Below the pieces are notes generated by a model. It was not told the DNA's origin, made no database searches, and saw only the letters and a program-made list of their open reading frames with translations. From Actinomycetes bacterium (GTDB taxonomy: Bacteria > Actinomycetota > Actinomycetes > Actinomycetales > Cellulomonadaceae), in the NCBI GenBank assembly GCA_023430425.1, contig JAEZAR010000133.1, positions 1 to 8,284 on the forward strand: a DNA stretch of 8,284 nt, in the 5' to 3' direction. The translations under genes were made by a program, and so were the position numbers. Below, in pieces: positions 5,820 through 8,284 of this stretch; position 1 is the first letter of the stretch; every line of letters begins with the position of its first letter.

Positions 5820-6282
5820 CGAGCTCGACCACCAGCTCGATCTCGACCGGGGCGTCCAGCGGCAGGACCGCCACCCCGACGGCGCTGCGCGCGTGCACGC
5901 CCGCGTCGCCGAACACCTGGCCGAGCAGCTCGCTCGCGCCGTTGACGACCGCCGGCTGCCCGGTGAAGGAGGGGTCCGAGGCGACGTAGCCGACGACCTT
6001 GACCACCCTGCGCACGCGCTCGAGGCTGCCCGCCAGCTCGGCCACCGCGGCGAGCGCGTTGAGAGCCGCCTTCCGTGCGAGCCCGGCCGCGACGTCGGGC
6101 GGGACGAGGCCCTCGCCGACCCCGACCTTGCCCCGCACGGCGAGCTCGCCCGCGACGACCGGCAGCTGGCCCGAGGTCCAGACGTGGTCGCCGCTGCGGA
6201 CGGCGGGCACGTAGGCGGCCACCGGCGCGGCCACGGGCGGCAGCTCGATCCCGAGCTCGGCGAGGCGACGGCCGATGCTCAC
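5815..6282 (-). CDS. Rid-family (YjgF/YER057c/UK114) protein, probable imine deaminase
   Basis: 155 residues from GTG 6282. Rid proteins are small trimeric enzymes; RidA hydrolyses reactive enamines/imines made by PLP-dependent dehydratases. The family core is visible: AAYVPAVRSGDHVWTSGQ at about 23-40, SLERVRRVVKVVGYVAS in the middle, and the C-terminal HARSAVGVAVLPLDAPVEIELVVEL at 130-154. Arg132 in HARSAV corresponds to the catalytic Arg105 of RidA, so deaminase activity is plausible. At 155 residues it is longer than archetypal RidA (about 128), with an extra N-terminal segment typical of a distinct Rid subgroup. It starts only 4 bases after the DUF4177 gene, without a strong ribosome-binding site, so the two are probably one transcript. 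The M. tuberculosis neighbourhood has the same pair (Rv3678c and Rv3678A). Confidence 0.9.
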   Translation of the reverse strand: MSIGRRLAELGIELPPVAAPVAAYVPAVRSGDHVWTSGQLPVVAGELAVRGKVGVGEGLVPPDVAAGLARKAALNALAAVAELAGSLERVRRVVKVVGYVASDPSFTGQPAVVNGASELLGQVFGDAGVHARSAVGVAVLPLDAPVEIELVVELG

Positions 6283-6286
6283 GAGG

Positions 6287-6445
6287 TCACCCGGCCAGGG
6301 GGCGCTTGAGGTAGGCGACGAGACCGTTGCCGTCCGGGCCGGTGACCACCTGGACCAGCTCCCAGCCGTCGGCGCCCCACTGGTCGAGGATCGCCTTGGT
6401 CGCGTGGACGATGAGCGGGACTGTCGCGTACTCCCAGCGCGTCAT
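6287..6445 (-). CDS. Small DUF4177-family protein
   Basis: 52 residues from ATG 6445. The translation begins MTRWEYATVPLIVHATK, continues with ILDQWGADGWELVQVV and ends LVAYLKRPLAG. WEY...LDQWGxDGWELVQVV...AYLKRP is characteristic of DUF4177, a short family of unknown function that in actinobacteria is repeatedly found next to Rid, whiB and crp genes. It has no membrane segment or signal and is probably a single small alpha/beta domain. It lies 4 bases upstream of the Rid gene, indicating cotranscription. The ATG is preceded by TAGCCT and seven bases without a Shine-Dalgarno sequence, so its mRNA is probably leaderless. The function is unknown; a link to the Rid protein is suggested only by linkage. 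Confidence 0.88.
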   Translation of the reverse strand: MTRWEYATVPLIVHATKAILDQWGADGWELVQVVTGPDGNGLVAYLKRPLAG

Positions 6446-6452
6446 GCCCGTC

Positions 6453-6458
6453 AGGCTA
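6453..6458 (-). promoter_or_regulatory. Leaderless-type -10 hexamer (TAGCCT) for DUF4177-Rid; its TAG is the whiB stop codon
   Basis: On the minus strand TAGCCT is followed by seven bases (GACGGGC) and the DUF4177 ATG, nearly the same element and spacing as at nth. The TAG is the stop codon of the upstream whiB gene, so the promoter is embedded in the whiB end. No -35 sequence is recognisable. Confidence 0.55.
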
Positions 6459-6794
6459 GCGCCCGCCCGCCGACTGCCGCGCCAGCGGGTGCCGGCCCCG
6501 GGACATGCGGTACGTCGTCGGCCGCGCCACGAGCTCCGGCTCGGCCTCGATCACGTCGCGCCAGGACGAGACGTCCGGGTAGCGCCGCAGGAGCGCGCGG
6601 CGCTCACGCTCCGTCATGCCGCCCCACACACCGAAGAGGATGTGGTGGTCGAGGGCGTCGACGAGGCACTCCATCCGTACCGTGCAGCTGCCGCAGACCT
6701 CGCGGGCGGTCCGCTGGGCCGCCCCCTCCACGAACAGGTCGTCGGGGGGCGACTCGGAGCACGCCCCGTACGCGGTCCAGTGCTGATCCGCCAC
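6456..6794 (-). CDS. whiB4: WhiB-family Fe-S regulator, WhiB4/WblA type
   Basis: 112 residues from GTG 6794. WhiB-like proteins bind a redox- and NO-sensitive 4Fe-4S cluster and act with the primary sigma factor or on DNA. The four cluster cysteines are Cys12, Cys34, Cys37 and Cys43 (C-x21-C-x2-C-x5-C), followed by the family motif GVWGG at 55-59 and an Arg-rich helix TERERRALLRRYP at 61-73. FGVWGGMTERERRALLRR and SWR are typical of the WblA (Streptomyces) / WhiB4 (Mycobacterium) branch. The PBP gene divergent from it matches M. tuberculosis, where whiB4 (Rv3681c) faces ponA2 (Rv3682). WblA represses development and antibiotic genes; WhiB4 governs redox and oxidative-stress responses. The frame is open to 7331, but AGGAGG just before 6794 and the family length set this start. 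Which paralogue it is rests on context and pattern memory. Confidence 0.93.
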   Translation of the reverse strand: MADQHWTAYGACSESPPDDLFVEGAAQRTAREVCGSCTVRMECLVDALDHHILFGVWGGMTERERRALLRRYPDVSSWRDVIEAEPELVARPTTYRMSRGRHPLARQSAGGR

Positions 6795-6798
6795 CAGA

Positions 6799-6804
6799 CC
6801 TCCT
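6799..6804 (-). promoter_or_regulatory. Ribosome-binding site for whiB
   Basis: AGGAGG (within GGAGAGGAGG) is 4 bases before GTG 6794 on the minus strand. It is a strong match at slightly short spacing and supports this start over the upstream extension of the frame. Confidence 0.7.
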
Positions 6805-6833
6805 CTCCACAGCGCCCCGGCGTGGGCCCCGCC

Positions 6834-6839
6834 AGGGTA
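6834..6839 (-). promoter_or_regulatory. Possible -10 hexamer (TACCCT) for whiB
   Basis: TACCCT on the minus strand fits TANNNT and would start transcription near 6827, giving a leader of roughly 33 bases with the AGGAGG site. A TGAGAG (6857-6862) lies 17 bases upstream in the -35 position but is a poor match and overlaps the Crp-like site. The same hexamer precedes the PBP start. Confidence 0.4.
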
Positions 6840-6846
6840 CGACCAC

Positions 6847-6862
6847 CGTGAGCGCGCTCTCA
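6847..6862. promoter_or_regulatory. Crp/GlxR-like site upstream of whiB
   Basis: CGTGA-GCGCGC-TCTCA agrees with TGTGA-N6-TCACA at 8 of 10 half-site positions with the correct 6-base spacing, and its centre GAGCGCGCTC is a perfect palindrome. It overlaps the -35 position of the proposed whiB promoter, centred about 27 bases before the predicted transcription start, which would suit repression. crp is about 1 kb away. Confidence 0.4.
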
Positions 6863-6888
6863 TCGCCCGTTCGGGTCGGATTTCCGCC

Positions 6889-6905
6889 GCACACGGGACG
6901 TGTGC
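6889..6905. promoter_or_regulatory. 17-bp palindrome in the whiB-PBP intergenic region
   Basis: GCACACG-GGA-CGTGTGC is a perfect inverted repeat with 7-bp arms and a 3-base centre, the same geometry as the palindrome at 4460-4476, with which it shares CGGGACGTG. It lies in the 292-base divergent region between whiB and the PBP gene and is probably an operator. The rest of this gap (about 6906-7074) shows nothing I can name. Confidence 0.4.
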
Positions 6906-7074
6906 CGACGGATAGGACCGTCCCGGTGCCATCCTGGCGAACCGGGCCGGGCACCTCCAGGGACCTTCCGGCCCTTGCGCCGCGAGCCCCGGTGTGCCGG
7001 GACGCCCCACGCGCGCGCACAGGATCTCCACGGCAGCGACGCCGGAGCGTGGCCGGGCGTCCCGGGCCCTCCCG

Positions 7075-7080
7075 TACCCT
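7075..7080 (+). promoter_or_regulatory. Leaderless-type -10 hexamer (TACCCT) for the PBP gene
   Basis: TACCCT is followed by six bases (TGCGGC) and the ATG at 7087, with no Shine-Dalgarno sequence. Transcription would begin at or next to the start codon. Confidence 0.55.
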
Positions 7081-7086
7081 TGCGGC

Positions 7087-8284
7087 ATGGTGTCGTCCGT
7101 CCGCTCGGCCCCCGGGCGCCGCATCAGCGTCGCGCAGGTGCTGGGCCTCCTCCTCGCCTTCGTGCTGATGTCCGGCCTCGGCGGGGTCCTCGCCGCCGGC
7201 CTCGTCATGCCCGTCGTCGGCGCGACCAGCACCGTGACGAGCACCTCCGTGCGCCTCTTCGACGACCTGCCCGACGAGCTGGCGCAGGTCGCGCTGTCGG
7301 AGAAGTCGGTGATGCTCGCCTCCGACGGCACGGTCCTGGCGGAGTTCTACGACCAGAACCGGATCGTCGTCCCGCTGGACCAGGTGTCCCAGTCCATGAA
7401 GGACGCCGTCATCGCGATCGAGGACCACCGGTTCTACGAGCACGGCGCCATCGACCCCCAGGGCATGCTGCGCGCGCTCGTGCGCAACACCACCTGCGAC
7501 GACTGCAACACGCAGGGCGGCTCGACGCTCACCCAGCAGTACGTCAAGAACGCCCTCGTCCAGGCCGCGATCGAGAGCAGCGCGACAGATGCCGAGCGGG
7601 CCGCCGCGATCGAGGCCGCGACGACGTCGGACGGCACCGAGGGCATCGCCCGCAAGCTCTCCGAGGCCAAGATGGCGATCGCCCTCGAGCAGCGCTGGAC
7701 CAAGGACCAGATCCTCGAGGCGTACCTCAACATCGCCCAGTTCGGTCTCTCGGTGTACGGAGTCGAGGCCGCCGCGCAGTTCTACTTCTCGGTGCCGGCC
7801 TCGCAGCTGAACTACCTGCAGGCCGCGACGATCGCGGGCGTGACGCGCGGGCCGAGCATCTACGACCCGACTCGCAACCCGGTCAAGTCCCAGGAGCGCC
7901 GCAACCTCGTGCTGCAGCGCATGAACACCCTCGGGATGATCACCGACGAGGAGTACCAGGCGGGCATCGCGACGCCGATCGAGGCCACGCTGGTCCTCGG
8001 CACGCCGCGCTTCACGTGCCAGGCCGCGAACGCCATCGGCGGCGCCGGGTACTTCTGCGACTACGTCACGAAGATCATCGCCACCAACCCCGTGTTCGGC
8101 GAGACCCGTGCCGAGCGGGTGAACCTGCTGGAGCGCGGCGGCCTGACGATCACGACCACGATCAACCCGTGGCTGCAGACCATCGCCGACGCGGAGATCA
8201 AGGCCGGGATCCCGGTGGACGACCCGTCCGGCGTGGCGCACGCGATCTCGATCGTCCAGCCCGGCACGGGCCAGGTGCTCGCGA
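7087..8284 (+). CDS. ponA2: Class A penicillin-binding protein, PonA2 type, incomplete at the right edge
   Basis: 399 codons from ATG 7087 to the window end. These bifunctional enzymes polymerise lipid II glycan strands and crosslink the peptides outside the membrane. A short basic N-terminus precedes one membrane anchor at about 15-41. The GT51 glycosyltransferase motifs follow in order: EDHRFYEHGAIDPQG with catalytic Glu112, GGSTLTQQYVKN at 144-155, RKLSEAKMAIALEQRWTKDQILEAYLN at about 189-215 and QFGLSVYGVEAAAQFYF at about 218-234. The roughly 30 residues between the second and third motifs are an insertion compared with E. coli enzymes. Cysteine pairs Cys137/Cys140 just before the second motif and Cys311/Cys324 in the linker are extracytoplasmic and may form disulfides. 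The transpeptidase domain is only beginning (ISIVQPGTGQVLA) when the sequence ends, so its active site and any C-terminal PASTA domain cannot be judged. It is divergent from whiB, as ponA2 is from whiB4 in M. tuberculosis. Confidence 0.93.
   Translation, partial: MVSSVRSAPGRRISVAQVLGLLLAFVLMSGLGGVLAAGLVMPVVGATSTVTSTSVRLFDDLPDELAQVALSEKSVMLASDGTVLAEFYDQNRIVVPLDQVSQSMKDAVIAIEDHRFYEHGAIDPQGMLRALVRNTTCDDCNTQGGSTLTQQYVKNALVQAAIESSATDAERAAAIEAATTSDGTEGIARKLSEAKMAIALEQRWTKDQILEAYLNIAQFGLSVYGVEAAAQFYFSVPASQLNYLQAATIAGVTRGPSIYDPTRNPVKSQERRNLVLQRMNTLGMITDEEYQAGIATPIEATLVLGTPRFTCQAANAIGGAGYFCDYVTKIIATNPVFGETRAERVNLLERGGLTITTTINPWLQTIADAEIKAGIPVDDPSGVAHAISIVQPGTGQVLA

Noticed and set aside
6604..8241. 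545-residue open frame on the minus strand across the PBP
   Set aside because: Low-complexity shadow of the PBP and whiB genes, with no recognisable domain.
1..8284. CRISPR array, insertion sequence, prophage or defence system
   Set aside because: No spaced direct repeats, transposase, integrase, terminal inverted repeats or compositional break were seen; all recognised genes are chromosomal core genes.

Overview
The window is very GC-rich, uses GTG starts freely, and carries a WhiB-family gene, a GlnR-type orphan regulator and a Crp/GlxR-type regulator. This points to an actinobacterium; a Micrococcales member such as Cellulomonas is my guess from overall look, not a demonstrated assignment. 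No mobile element, CRISPR array, tRNA or rRNA was seen. This is a conserved chromosomal housekeeping and regulatory neighbourhood.

Layout: (1) 1-448 (-), the start of a multi-pass membrane protein of unknown function that runs off the left edge. (2) 624-2647 (+), glnR overlapping nhaA by 4 bases. (3) 2658-3572 (+), an alpha/beta-hydrolase with Gly at the nucleophile position, convergent with and overlapping nth (endonuclease III, 3569-4363, -). (4) A 259-base divergent intergenic region with palindromes, then a small helical RsiG-like protein (4623-5027, +) and crp (5119-5793, +). (5) On the minus strand, a Rid-family protein (5815-6282), a 52-residue DUF4177 protein (6287-6445) and a WhiB4/WblA-type regulator (6456-6794). 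(6) Divergent from whiB, a class A penicillin-binding protein of the PonA2 type (7087 to the right edge, incomplete).

From nth to the PBP the order resembles, from memory, the Mycobacterium tuberculosis block nth - crp - Rid - DUF4177 - whiB4 - ponA2, but more compact: no ArsA-like ATPase pair lies between DUF4177 and whiB, and no metallo-beta-lactamase-fold gene follows crp. The main regulatory observation is that four genes (hydrolase, nth, DUF4177, PBP) have a TANNNT -10 hexamer ending 6-7 bases before the start codon and no convincing Shine-Dalgarno sequence, the arrangement of leaderless actinobacterial mRNAs. In two cases the TAG of that hexamer is also the stop codon of the upstream gene. 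In contrast glnR, crp and whiB have clear Shine-Dalgarno sequences. The window therefore looks like a nitrogen/cAMP/Fe-S regulatory hub next to DNA repair and cell-wall synthesis genes. I found no clearly new multi-gene system; the best leads are the nucleophile-less hydrolase, the RsiG-like protein beside crp, and the palindromic operators.
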